64,000 bases of DNA from a virus. Positions within the stretch are counted from its first letter, which is position 1; each line of letters begins with the position of its first letter. The position numbers and the translations under genes are program-made. The stretch is from positions 1 to 64,000 of IMG/VR virus record IMGVR_UViG_3300010403_000003; one strand, given 5' to 3'. Below the pieces are notes generated by a model. It worked only from the letters and a program-made list of their open reading frames with translations. It did no database searches and was not told where the DNA came from. Positions 39,697 through 45,849 of the stretch are shown here, piece after piece.

Positions 39697-40224
39697 CTAA
39701 TGAGAAAGACCGCTCAATTCATTGAATTTCGCCTGGAACGCCGCCGCGGCATCTTCCTTGCTGGCAAAGGAGCCAAGATGGAATTTTTGTTTGTTGGACT
39801 CGATGTCCGCTCGCCAAGAACCTTTGGTCCACCGAACGCCGCGGATACCGCTCGAACTGTTTGCCGGAGCGGATTTCCGATTCAGCATGTTCACGTGATG
39901 AGGCACCGACCGAAGATTAGTTCGTCGATTGTCGAGCGTGTTGTGGTTGATGTGGTCAATGTCCATCCCGGCCGGGAAGCCCATGATAAGCCGGTGCATT
40001 CCGAGCATGCTCTTTTCTGTCGGGGACGGTCTCCCGATCGCATAAAAGGATTTGGTGCAAGGGTTCCATTGGGCGTGCCAGCGCGAGCCGTTGGAAAGGA
40101 CGCGGCTCAAATCGGAAATATCGATGAGGCATTCGAGAATCAGCTTTTCGCATTGGCGTTTCAGAAAAACGACAGCAAAGCCGTCTCGAATCTCAACGGG
40201 GTTACTTCGCTTCGGAAATTGCAT
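39697..40224 (-). CDS. HNH endonuclease with C-terminal AP2-like domain
   Basis: 175 residues from an ATG at 40224 with AGGA seven bases upstream. HRLIMGFPAGMDIDHINHNT, then LDNRRTNLRSVPHHVNMLNR is the HNH core; GIRGVRWTKGSWRADIESNK and HLGSFASKEDAAAAF form the AP2-like DNA-binding domain. This is a standard homing-endonuclease architecture. The gene lies between tRNA halves 1 and 2 and its ribosome site abuts half 2. Confidence 0.88.
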   Translation of the reverse strand: MQFPKRSNPVEIRDGFAVVFLKRQCEKLILECLIDISDLSRVLSNGSRWHAQWNPCTKSFYAIGRPSPTEKSMLGMHRLIMGFPAGMDIDHINHNTLDNRRTNLRSVPHHVNMLNRKSAPANSSSGIRGVRWTKGSWRADIESNKQKFHLGSFASKEDAAAAFQAKFNELSGLSH

Positions 40225-40244
40225 CAGCAAATCCTCTTAGAGCC

Positions 40245-40291
40245 TCGCGTTCCCAACGCGGTGGTCGCCGGTTCAAATCCGGTCGCCCGCT
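40245..40291 (+). tRNA. 3' half of a tRNA-Gly(CCC), copy 2
   Basis: Anticodon stem TCGCG/CGCGG, loop TTCCCAA (CCC at 40252-40254), variable TGGTC, T arm GCCGG-TTCAAAT-CCGGT, acceptor CGCCCGC-T. TTAGAGCC just upstream is the end of a D arm. No 5' acceptor strand. Distinct in sequence from copies 1 and 3, with the same anticodon loop and acceptor strand. Confidence 0.75.
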
Positions 40292-40341
40292 TTTTCTTTC
40301 AATTGGCTTCGAGCAAATTCGCCGTGAAGTTCCTTCACTTC

Positions 40342-40387
40342 CAACTTTCCCAAAGTCGCTACGAGGGTTCGATTCCCTTCGCCCGCT
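40342..40387 (+). tRNA. 3' half of a tRNA-Gly(CCC), copy 3
   Basis: Anticodon stem CAACT/AGTCG (one mismatch), loop TTCCCAA (CCC at 40349-40351), variable CTAC, T arm GAGGG-TTCGATT-CCCTT, acceptor CGCCCGC-T, then TTTTC. 97 bp after copy 2. No 5' half upstream. Confidence 0.7.
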
Positions 40388-40568
40388 TTTTCTCCGCCCG
40401 CTCTTTCTCCAATTGCAGACGCCCAACGATTTCGGCCAGCGTCATAACGGACGCCATCAGGGCTCCAATGATCTCGGCGACTCGTTCGCTGTGCGGGGCC
40501 GCGGCATCGTTTCGCCGAAGACGCCGGATATCTGCGGCGATGTCCCAACAGATTTCGAGGTCCGTCAT
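40359..40568 (-). CDS. Small protein whose C-terminus is formed by a tRNA half
   Basis: 69 residues from an ATG at 40568. TDLEICWDIAADIRRLRRND and RVAEIIGALMASVMTLAEIV form a plausible helical body. The end (ERAEKKRAKGIEPS) is read antisense through tRNA half 3, so the original C-terminus was probably replaced at that junction. It overlaps the upstream gene by four bases. Confidence 0.55.
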   Translation of the reverse strand: MTDLEICWDIAADIRRLRRNDAAAPHSERVAEIIGALMASVMTLAEIVGRLQLEKERAEKKRAKGIEPS

Positions 40569-40681
40569 GTTTCACCGCAAGAAAAATTTTGGATCAAAAA
40601 TCCCGGCGACTCCGACACAACATGAACGGACGAAGCCGCCGGGGCGACGGAATGCGGCGAATAGATAAAACCGCGTTCCAT
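40565..40681 (-). CDS. 38-residue protein
   Basis: ATG at 40681; the stop overlaps the next start (ATGA). MERGFIYSPHSVAPAASSVH, then VVSESPGFLIQNFSC. No obvious ribosome site near the start, so support rests on the overlap. Function unknown. Confidence 0.4.
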   Translation of the reverse strand: MERGFIYSPHSVAPAASSVHVVSESPGFLIQNFSCGET

Positions 40682-40738
40682 AAGTGCTCGGCGATGACTC
40701 CTCAGCTTTCGCCGGGCGGGAGCGGCAACGAGCCGCAA

Positions 40739-40810
40739 TTACGGGGGCAGGATTCGCACCTGCGACCTCCAGGTTATGAGCCTGGCGAGCTGCTGCTGCT
40801 CTACCCCGTA
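40739..40810 (-). tRNA. tRNA-Met (anticodon CAT)
   Basis: Complete 72-nt cloverleaf on the minus strand: acceptor TACGGGG/CCCCGTA, D stem GAGC/GCTC, anticodon stem CCAGG/CCTGG with loop CTCATAA, T stem GCAGG/CCTGC with loop TGCGAAT, discriminator A. It could be Met or, if modified at the wobble C, Ile(CAU). CCA is not encoded. The loop TGCGAAT is a small departure from TTCGAAT. Confidence 0.9.
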
Positions 40811-40830
40811 CCATTCGATCCCCGGAACCA

Positions 40831-40860
40831 CCCGCAGAGAAAAGGCTGCGGGGCCTTTTG
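40831..40860 (+). terminator. Rho-independent terminator-like hairpin
   Basis: CCCGCAG (40831-40837) pairs with CTGCGGG (40846-40852) across an 8-nt loop and is followed by GCCTTTTG. On the plus strand it would end transcripts before the 41031 operon; it is also just upstream of the tRNA-Met on the minus strand. Confidence 0.55.
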
Positions 40861-40960
40861 TTGACCGTAAAGGCGAACCGCCAGGAGCGAGAACTACTAA
40901 CGATCCGCCCGGCAAAGATGCCCTCACGGAGAGGATGATAAAAAGTTCTCCCGAAGAAAG

Positions 40961-40992
40961 CAAGTGCAAAGTTTACATTTTTTTTGCACTTG
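40961..40992. promoter_or_regulatory. 10-bp-arm palindromic operator and promoter
   Basis: CAAGTGCAAA (40961-40970) and its exact reverse complement TTTGCACTTG (40983-40992) flank 12 A/T-rich bases. TATACG at 41011-41016 with TTGCAA at 40990-40995 gives a weak promoter (15-bp spacer) that overlaps the right arm. A repressor bound here would block it. It precedes the RHH-like gene at 41031. Confidence 0.65.
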
Positions 40993-41030
40993 CAAAAAGA
41001 CTTTGGCCTGTATACGCTTAGGAGAAGAAA

Positions 41031-41252
41031 ATGAGCGAGAAAATCGGAGAGTATCCGAAAATGAATGTGGTCAATGTAAAGATGTCTCCGGAGCTTAAAT
41101 CGCTCGTAGGCAAAGAAGCCGACAAAGAAAACATCTCCATGTACGAGTGGATCGTGAACGTCGTCGCGGAACGGCTTGGCCGGCCAGAATTGGCAAAGGT
41201 CCAGAAGCGACGCGCGGGGCGTCCACGGCAGGAGTTAGCGGAGGCGGTATGA
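41031..41252 (+). CDS. Ribbon-helix-helix (Arc/CopG-like) regulator
   Basis: 73 residues from an ATG at 41031 with AGGAG upstream. MNVVNVKMSPELKSLVGKEA, then ENISMYEWIVNVVAERLGRP is the beta-alpha-alpha pattern of RHH proteins, followed by a basic tail (QKRRAGRPRQE). Likely binds the palindrome just upstream. First of four overlapping plus-strand genes (ATGA/GTGA junctions). Confidence 0.72.
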   Translation: MSEKIGEYPKMNVVNVKMSPELKSLVGKEADKENISMYEWIVNVVAERLGRPELAKVQKRRAGRPRQELAEAV

Positions 41253-41461
41253 AATACGGATGGCCACCAAAGACGCTTTTGCCGCCGCAAAGCGAAGAGG
41301 AGCGGCTGATGGGCCGAATCGAGGCCGAAGATCAGCTTGAATGGATCGACGGCAAGCTCAAAGAATTTCGCAAACTCCGGCGACTTTGGAACACGCGGCT
41401 TGGGCTTTGTTTGAAGCGGCGCGATTCCAACGGCCACGCGAAAGAAAAGGTGAGCGCGTGA
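41249..41461 (+). CDS. Small coupled protein, unknown function
   Basis: 70 residues from an ATG at 41249 in an ATGA overlap. EEERLMGRIEAEDQLEWIDG, KLKEFRKLRRLWNTRLGLCL: charged helical. No family recognised. Function unknown. Confidence 0.55.
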   Translation: MKYGWPPKTLLPPQSEEERLMGRIEAEDQLEWIDGKLKEFRKLRRLWNTRLGLCLKRRDSNGHAKEKVSA

Positions 41462-41733
41462 GTGACGATCCCCGAATCGAAAAGGCCCTCGACTTCGCCG
41501 TTCGTTTCGGCGGCATCGACGGCGACAACCATAAAGCATGGGTCATCGACCAAATGGTTCGCGCGCTGACTGGTTGCCCGATACTCCAACGCCAAGCGAT
41601 TGATTGCAAAGGCCAGCTTTACGAATTCAAGGATCAAGGGGAATCGGACGAGTATTTGAAGATCGTCGCGGACGCGAAAGCCGGCGAAGACGGGCCGGAA
41701 ACTTACGAATGGAAAGTGGGGATTCCGCCGTGA
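41458..41733 (+). CDS. Small coupled protein with GTG start
   Basis: 91 residues. The GTG at 41458 overlaps the previous TGA in GTGA, which decides the start. DDPRIEKALDFAVRFGGIDG, DNHKAWVIDQMVRALTGCP and GQLYEFKDQGESDEYLKIVA resemble a common phage protein of unknown role whose members share the 'HK-WVIDQMVR-L-G' segment. Confidence 0.68.
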   Translation: MSDDPRIEKALDFAVRFGGIDGDNHKAWVIDQMVRALTGCPILQRQAIDCKGQLYEFKDQGESDEYLKIVADAKAGEDGPETYEWKVGIPP

Positions 41734-41963
41734 CGATTCCTCCTCCCCCGGAATGCTGCTCCCCTTGTCCCGATCGCCTCACCATCCAGGGACCAAACGG
41801 CGAACTCGGCTACCTCGTCCCCGGCGACGGCCCGGCGGGGTGGATTTGGGGGCAAAAGCCGAGCGATGATGCCGCGTGGGCCGTAAACGCTTGTCTGCGG
41901 CAGTTGGGATTTGTGCTTAGAACTGATATAACGGAGTTGATGCTTGAAGAGTCCACGCCTTAA
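41730..41963 (+). CDS. Small protein, unknown function, GTG start
   Basis: 77 residues from a GTG at 41730 in a GTGA overlap. TIPPPPECCSPCPDRLTIQG, GELGYLVPGDGPAGWIWGQK, SDDAAWAVNACLRQLGFVL. Cys-rich start. No family recognised. Confidence 0.55.
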   Translation: MTIPPPPECCSPCPDRLTIQGPNGELGYLVPGDGPAGWIWGQKPSDDAAWAVNACLRQLGFVLRTDITELMLEESTP

Positions 41964-41997
41964 AACGCCACCGTGCATTCAGCCCCATCGCTGGTCG

Positions 41998-42171
41998 TCA
42001 TCCCCGAAAAACATCGTCGAGCCGTTTCATCTGCTCCGGCGTCCATTCGGTTGCGATCGGCTGTTCGGCGGGTTCCGGTTTTGATTCTGGCACTGGCTTG
42101 CGCGAGCGGGTGATTTGTTTGCTCAGAGCGAGCAAGCTGGTCCCAAGCTCGTCGAGTTCGCAGTCGGTCAT
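41998..42171 (-). CDS. 57-residue protein
   Basis: From an ATG at 42171 with AGGAG seven bases upstream and a strong promoter 49 bp upstream. TDCELDELGTSLLALSKQIT, then PEPAEQPIATEWTPEQMKRL. Acidic ends with a Pro-rich middle. No family recognised. Confidence 0.6.
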   Translation of the reverse strand: MTDCELDELGTSLLALSKQITRSRKPVPESKPEPAEQPIATEWTPEQMKRLDDVFRG

Positions 42172-42219
42172 GGCGAGGCTCCTAAGTGACGGGCCGGGGC
42201 GGCGGAGGGATTTGTTGCT

Positions 42220-42247
42220 ATCATACGCTATAGCTTTAATTTGTCAA
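42220..42247 (-). promoter_or_regulatory. Leftward sigma70 promoter
   Basis: On the minus strand TTGACA (42242-42247) and TATGAT (42220-42225) are 16 bp apart. It reads into the gene at 42171. One of the closest matches to the -35/-10 consensus in the window. Confidence 0.7.
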
Positions 42248-42450
42248 CGAGAATTGCCCGCCCAAATCGTCCCGCTGAGCGGATTTGAAATCGTCGCGCT
42301 TTGGCCCACCGAACTTCCGCAATAGGGGCATATCCGCGATTTCTCAAACTCCCCGACAACCCGCTCCGCGTCCTCGTAGTCGAGGAATTCTTGCTCCATC
42401 AGCGCGGCTACAAAGTGGTCGTGCAATTCGCGGCGGCGAGTGTCGTCCAT
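42244..42450 (-). CDS. Small protein with C-terminal CPYCG
   Basis: 68 residues from an ATG at 42450. DDTRRRELHDHFVAALMEQE, then RICPYCGSSVGQS. A charged helical start and one Cys pair. The C-terminus lies over the leftward promoter. Function unknown. Confidence 0.52.
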   Translation of the reverse strand: MDDTRRRELHDHFVAALMEQEFLDYEDAERVVGEFEKSRICPYCGSSVGQSATISNPLSGTIWAGNSR

Positions 42451-42583
42451 GATGCCCCTCGAAGAAAAACACCGGCCGCGGCTCTCTTGTTCCGCGACCG
42501 GCGATCCGCCGCACCACGGCTTGCCCAAACCCTCTTTGCGGACGGAATAAACTTCCAGCGATGCGACCCCTTGCCCGCTCGCC

Positions 42584-42642
42584 AAAAAAAATAAGTGCCG
42601 TGGGCCAGGCTCTTCCCCTGGTGCGCGATGGGGCCTCACGGC
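42584..42642 (-). terminator. Terminator after the HNH gene
   Basis: On the minus strand GCCGTG...CACGGC (42637-42642 with 42597-42602), with inner GGCC/GGCC pairs, is followed by a T run (42584-42591). It ends at the HNH stop, so it should stop leftward transcripts there. Confidence 0.6.
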
Positions 42643-43232
42643 TACGGCACGGCGCTTGGTTTAACGTGCCGGTGCGGGCATATGCCGCACAGATGCTTGG
42701 CGTGATTGCAATTAAAGCACAACGTTTGAAATCCGTCTGGAAAACCTTCTCGACGAAGCCAAGAATAAAAGTCTCCAGACGACTCCGATGCTAACGTCTT
42801 TCGGTGCCGATTGCCTCCGCCGTTTATATGGTCTATCGTGAGAAACTCCGAAATCGATTCCCCGCAGCATGCACACGATTGTCCGTATGCTGCCAATACC
42901 TCCATTCGTAATTTTTTTCGATAGCTATTACGTTTTTCCTTGCATTTACGACACACTTGGCTTTCGCAACTTTCTCCGCAATTGGTACACAATCGCCTTT
43001 CGCGCCTATCATGCTTCAATGCCTTCTTCTTCTCTTTCAATGATTTGCTGCATATTGAGCACCTGGAGGCATTATTCGATAGAAGATTATTGCAGACACA
43101 TCGCCCAATAGAAAGAAGTCGATCGCGGCGTTTTTTGGATGCGACCCTCTGCCTATCAAGGCAAGATGGGCACTTTCTTTTACCTAACTGGCAAAATAAT
43201 CCGCAACGGCATTTGTGATCTGCAATCATCAT
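42642..43232 (-). CDS. HNH endonuclease with N-terminal zinc-ribbon repeats
   Basis: 196 residues from an ATG at 43232. N-terminus has several Cys pairs (CRCGLFCQLGKRKCPSCLD, CVCNNL...RCSICS, CTNCGESCESQVCRKC). C-terminal core SCACCGESISEFLTIDHING, then GFQTLCFNCNHAKHLCGICP is a full HNH motif. Flanked by a 23-bp direct repeat (42647-42669 and 43254-43276), suggesting insertion as a unit. Confidence 0.87.
   Translation of the reverse strand: MMIADHKCRCGLFCQLGKRKCPSCLDRQRVASKKRRDRLLSIGRCVCNNLLSNNASRCSICSKSLKEKKKALKHDRRERRLCTNCGESCESQVCRKCKEKRNSYRKKLRMEVLAAYGQSCACCGESISEFLTIDHINGGGNRHRKTLASESSGDFYSWLRREGFPDGFQTLCFNCNHAKHLCGICPHRHVKPSAVP
42647..42669. repeat. 23-bp direct repeat, left copy
   Basis: Identical to 43254-43276; begins GCACGGCGCTTGG and ends TTTAACGTGC. 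The ends (GCACG/CGTGC) are themselves complementary. Lies at the 3' end of the HNH gene. Confidence 0.85.
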
Positions 43233-43253
43233 GAAAGGAATCTCAAGGGTCTT

Positions 43254-43276
43254 GCACGGCGCTTGGTTTAACGTGC
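43254..43276. repeat. 23-bp direct repeat, right copy
   Basis: Exact copy of 42647-42669, just upstream of the HNH gene start. Flanking bases differ, so the repeat ends are sharp. Possible target-site duplication or recombination product of HNH-element insertion. Confidence 0.85.
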
Positions 43277-43308
43277 TAGCTTTCGCCGCCGCATCGCCGG
43301 AATATCGT

Positions 43309-43572
43309 TCACCGCCGAAACAGCCGCACCCGCTGGCGCACTTGCACCGTCTCGGTCGTCGAACTCGTCTGCACCGGCGCAGCTTGTACGACGACGCGCG
43401 GAGCGGCTTGCGTCACGGTTTGCGTGCGAACGGTTATCGACGTGCGCTGGGCGTTTCGTGTCGTCTCACGGACGGTGAGGCCGTTCAAAAGCTGGCAATT
43501 GCCACCGGCGCACTGAGCATCGGCAGCTCCGGCGAACAAGACGAGGGCCGCGAGAGAGGCTAGGTAACGCAT
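43309..43572 (-). CDS. Small secreted protein
   Basis: 87 residues from an ATG at 43572 with AGGA nine bases upstream (a TTG at 43590 is rejected). Signal peptide MRYLASLAALVLFAGAADAQ with a cleavage site after ADA. The mature part is Gln/Thr/Val-rich (TQTVTQAAPRVVVQAAPVQ) with CAGGNC at its start. Function unknown. Confidence 0.65.
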   Translation of the reverse strand: MRYLASLAALVLFAGAADAQCAGGNCQLLNGLTVRETTRNAQRTSITVRTQTVTQAAPRVVVQAAPVQTSSTTETVQVRQRVRLFRR

Positions 43573-43586
43573 GGGGAGAAATCCTT

Positions 43587-43859
43587 TCAAGTAAAAGACT
43601 CAAACTGACGAAGTTGGCTCGTATCCACGGCCACAATTTGGCCCTTTTCCATGTACGGCACGTGGCGCACTTCGACGCCGGGAAGGAACTTGGCGATGTC
43701 GGCGTCTTCGATGCCTGGACCGACGTAGACGACGCCTTCGCGCTTTGCGAGTTCGACCGTCTTGCGAATCTGGTCGCGGCGTTTGAACTCGTCGATAACC
43801 TTCATGATGCTTTCGACGGTCGGCATTGGCATGGTCGAAGCGTTGGCGTATGTGTTCAT
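43587..43859 (-). CDS. Small protein, unknown function
   Basis: 90 residues from an ATG at 43859. SIMKVIDEFKRRDQIRKTVE, LAKREGVVYVGPGIEDADIA, VRHVPYMEKGQIVAVDTSQL. Alpha/beta. No family recognised. Overlaps the upstream gene's stop. Confidence 0.55.
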   Translation of the reverse strand: MNTYANASTMPMPTVESIMKVIDEFKRRDQIRKTVELAKREGVVYVGPGIEDADIAKFLPGVEVRHVPYMEKGQIVAVDTSQLRQFESFT

Positions 43860-44089
43860 TCGGGATCGTAACCTTTCGAGCCTTTGAAGACGGCGTCGGC
43901 GATGGAGTAAAAATGTTCGCCATCGCCTTCATCAACGATCCATTCGCCAGGATGCACTTGCACAATCGTCCCTTGAATTGTTGTCACATACAAAATGCCG
44001 AGTCTATTTTCTTTGACGCCGCGTGGCAGCGGGCTGCCAAGGAGTTGCTCGGCATGTATGCGTTCCGGTTTGCTTTTGAACCACGGCAT
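43856..44089 (-). CDS. Small beta-rich protein
   Basis: 77 residues from an ATG at 44089. PWFKSKPERIHAEQLLGSPL, LGILYVTTIQGTIVQVHPGE, WIVDEGDGEHFYSIADAVFK. The 'G-WIV-----GE-Y---D-F---Y' end is frequent in small phage proteins of unknown role. Confidence 0.62.
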   Translation of the reverse strand: MPWFKSKPERIHAEQLLGSPLPRGVKENRLGILYVTTIQGTIVQVHPGEWIVDEGDGEHFYSIADAVFKGSKGYDPE

Positions 44090-44092
44090 CGT

Positions 44093-44587
44093 TTACCTCA
44101 CGAAAAGATGAGAATATCTGCGCCCGTCTCGTCCAATCACCCACGCCGCGCCCGCATAAGTCCATCGCTCGAATTGAGCGCACGCCTGGAATCCCCATGA
44201 CGGCTCAAGAGCGGCGCACCCAGCCGCCGCGGCACTCGTCCCCGCCGGCAGGAATTGGAAGTCCCCGCGTCCGCTCATGACGTGGCCCGCGAGCAACACC
44301 GACGCCCGGTAGCGTGCCGCCGCCAATGCCGCGGCCGTGAGATTCGGATCGCGAGCATAGGGCGGCAAGCCACGCGCGGCGCGAGCCTGGTTGACCTCGT
44401 CGAGCGCATCGGGCGACTCGGAAAAAGAAACGGGCGTAGACGCCGGCGCGACAGCGATTGCTGGCTTACTAGGTGGGACCGTCATTCGCGCCGGTGCCAG
44501 ATTGGCGACTCGCCTACGCCCGGCCGCCGAAACATCTTGTGGGGAAAATGCCAAGGCGGCAAATGAAGCAACCAGAAAGAAACGCAT
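44093..44587 (-). CDS. Secreted CAP-domain-like protein
   Basis: 164 residues from an ATG at 44587. Signal peptide FFLVASFAALAFSPQDVSAA. Residues ~60-100: DALDEVNQARAARGLPPYAR, then LTAAALAAARYRASV, a CAP/SCP-like start. The C-terminus has GWSY-type FERWTYAGAAWVIGRDGRRY. The usual CAP His/Glu pairs are not all evident, so this is a divergent or partial domain. Similar proteins are frequent in planctomycetes. Possible virion or lysis accessory. Confidence 0.6.
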   Translation of the reverse strand: MRFFLVASFAALAFSPQDVSAAGRRRVANLAPARMTVPPSKPAIAVAPASTPVSFSESPDALDEVNQARAARGLPPYARDPNLTAAALAAARYRASVLLAGHVMSGRGDFQFLPAGTSAAAAGCAALEPSWGFQACAQFERWTYAGAAWVIGRDGRRYSHLFVR

Positions 44588-44628
44588 TCGGGGAATCCTC
44601 CGTGTCCAAAAGAAAAAGAAACCTCGTG

Positions 44629-44838
44629 TCAGCCATATTCACTCTGCCGTTGCGCCGGTCGCCGCTTTCGCAGAATTCTTCGCGCTGGCGGCAAACGGAC
44701 CAAGCCAAAACAATGCTCGCGTTCCTCTTCGGGTTCTTCCTTGCACGATGGCGAATCGTCGTAAACGCACGTCGCGGCCGAAGTCGTTTCGTCGGTCGCG
44801 TTAGTTGTGGCATCGCTCGAATCAACCCAAGCGATCAT
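44629..44838 (-). CDS. Small acidic protein (low support)
   Basis: 69 residues from an ATG at 44838. WVDSSDATTNATDETTSAAT, then CKEEPEEEREHCFGLVRLPP and a basic end. Low-complexity first half. It fits the gap between neighbours, but composition is unconvincing. Confidence 0.35.
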   Translation of the reverse strand: MIAWVDSSDATTNATDETTSAATCVYDDSPSCKEEPEEEREHCFGLVRLPPARRILRKRRPAQRQSEYG

Positions 44839-44855
44839 TTAGCCGCCCCGAAAGG

Positions 44856-45053
44856 TTAAACGGTCGTCACGGTATGATGTTTCCGCGAAAGCCTGTCCTC
44901 TTCAACCCGCTCGTAAACCTCTGTGACCATCCATTTTCTTGAATCGTCGCGAAACGTCAGGGCGTTGCCCAGAATGGCGAGTTTTTCCGGCAGCCAACTC
45001 ACGGTGACGTGGTTGTCGGCTCTTAGTTCGCATTGACGGATATAGTTCGGCAT
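44856..45053 (-). CDS. Small protein, unknown function
   Basis: 65 residues from an ATG at 45053. PNYIRQCELRADNHVTVSWL, PEKLAILGNALTFRDDSRKW, MVTEVYERVEEDRL. Beta-rich then charged helix; similar short proteins beginning like this occur near phage lysis genes. Function unknown. Confidence 0.55.
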   Translation of the reverse strand: MPNYIRQCELRADNHVTVSWLPEKLAILGNALTFRDDSRKWMVTEVYERVEEDRLSRKHHTVTTV

Positions 45054-45057
45054 TGCG

Positions 45058-45144
45058 CTAATCCATCTTGCTTATCCGATACACCGCCACCGCAATCGCG
45101 AAAAAGACGCCGACGAACAACAGGGCGAGGAGTGCGGCGGTCAT
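45058..45144 (-). CDS. 28-residue membrane peptide
   Basis: ATG at 45144 in an ATGA overlap with the upstream gene. MTAALLALLFVGVFFAIAVA, then VYRISKMD: one transmembrane helix. Possibly a small holin or lysis accessory; assignment open. Confidence 0.5.
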   Translation of the reverse strand: MTAALLALLFVGVFFAIAVAVYRISKMD

Positions 45145-45317
45145 TGGATGACGAAGCCAAAAGCCTTCCATCCGAGAATGAAAAGCAGCACGAATAGAAG
45201 CAAGTTGCCGCCAATGACCCCGAATCCCTTGGGGCCTGGCTCGTTTGGCCAGTTCCAATAAAGTCCGAAGAGAAACCACAGTATCATCAGCATCCAAAAG
45301 ATCATCCCGGCCGGCAT
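45141..45317 (-). CDS. Small two-helix membrane protein
   Basis: 58 residues from an ATG at 45317. MIFWMLMILWFLFGLYWNWP, then GVIGGNLLLFVLLFILGWKA: two transmembrane helices. Size and topology fit a class II holin-type protein, but similar phage proteins of unknown role exist. Confidence 0.58.
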   Translation of the reverse strand: MPAGMIFWMLMILWFLFGLYWNWPNEPGPKGFGVIGGNLLLFVLLFILGWKAFGFVIQ

Positions 45318-45331
45318 GACGCACCGCCCTT

Positions 45332-45490
45332 TCAAAAGCGATATCCGAGCAAGAGCAAAATCACAAGAATCAATAAGAGCAGGCCGACACCGCCAGCCGG
45401 TGCCGGTCCCCAATCAGCGCTATGGCCCCATGTGGGCAACGCTCCAATGAGCAGCAAGATCAACAGAATCAAAAGGACCGTGCCGAGCAT
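45332..45490 (-). CDS. DUF3309-family small membrane protein
   Basis: 52 residues from an ATG at 45490. MLGTVLLILLILLLIGALPT, WGHSADWGPAPAGGVGLLLL, ILVILLLLGYRF: the LP-W-HS--WG--P-GG-GL pattern is that of DUF3309, a family of tiny two-helix membrane proteins in bacteria. Presence in a phage lysis-type region is notable. Function unknown. Confidence 0.82.
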   Translation of the reverse strand: MLGTVLLILLILLLIGALPTWGHSADWGPAPAGGVGLLLLILVILLLLGYRF

Positions 45491-45492
45491 CG

Positions 45493-45627
45493 TTATTCCT
45501 CAGGCCACTCCCGCATCTGTCCCGGCGGCTGATCTATCTCGCGAAGGCGAATCCAAATCAAGCACGCAGTAGCGCCGACCATACAGCCGAACAAGAACCA
45601 GATTACAAAATCGACGTTCACGTTCAT
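45493..45627 (-). CDS. 44-residue membrane protein
   Basis: ATG at 45627, overlapping the upstream stop. VDFVIWFLFGCMVGATACLI is one transmembrane helix, then WIRLREIDQPPGQMREWPEE. Third of four adjacent tiny membrane proteins. Confidence 0.5.
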   Translation of the reverse strand: MNVNVDFVIWFLFGCMVGATACLIWIRLREIDQPPGQMREWPEE

Positions 45628-45812
45628 TCTCCAACCGGAGCGTAGTCCGCCAAATCTGTCACCATCGCATTAATGGGGCCGATGGCTTCCTTGCCGCCTT
45701 GACTGCCGTAGACCGTCTCCAAGATTAGATTGCACTCGTCGGCGGCGGTGATCGTGCAGAGGATCACCACCTTGTCGCCGATTTTGAGCGGCCTTCCAAT
45801 TCGATCGCACAT
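45624..45812 (-). CDS. Small beta-barrel-like protein
   Basis: 62 residues. ATG at 45812 has GAGG eight bases upstream; the Met at 45842 lacks one. CDRIGRPLKIGDKVVILCTI, then CNLILETVYGSQGGKEAIGP. Looks like a small SH3-type barrel. Function unknown. Confidence 0.55.
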   Translation of the reverse strand: MCDRIGRPLKIGDKVVILCTITAADECNLILETVYGSQGGKEAIGPINAMVTDLADYAPVGE

Positions 45813-45849
45813 GAAAAACACCTCGAAGATTTTGCCGTGCATGGGGAAC

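Noticed and set aside
40202-40426. Minus-strand ORF with RRESNPRS and RPDLNRRPP
   Set aside because: Antisense through tRNA halves 2 and 3; a false call of the same kind.
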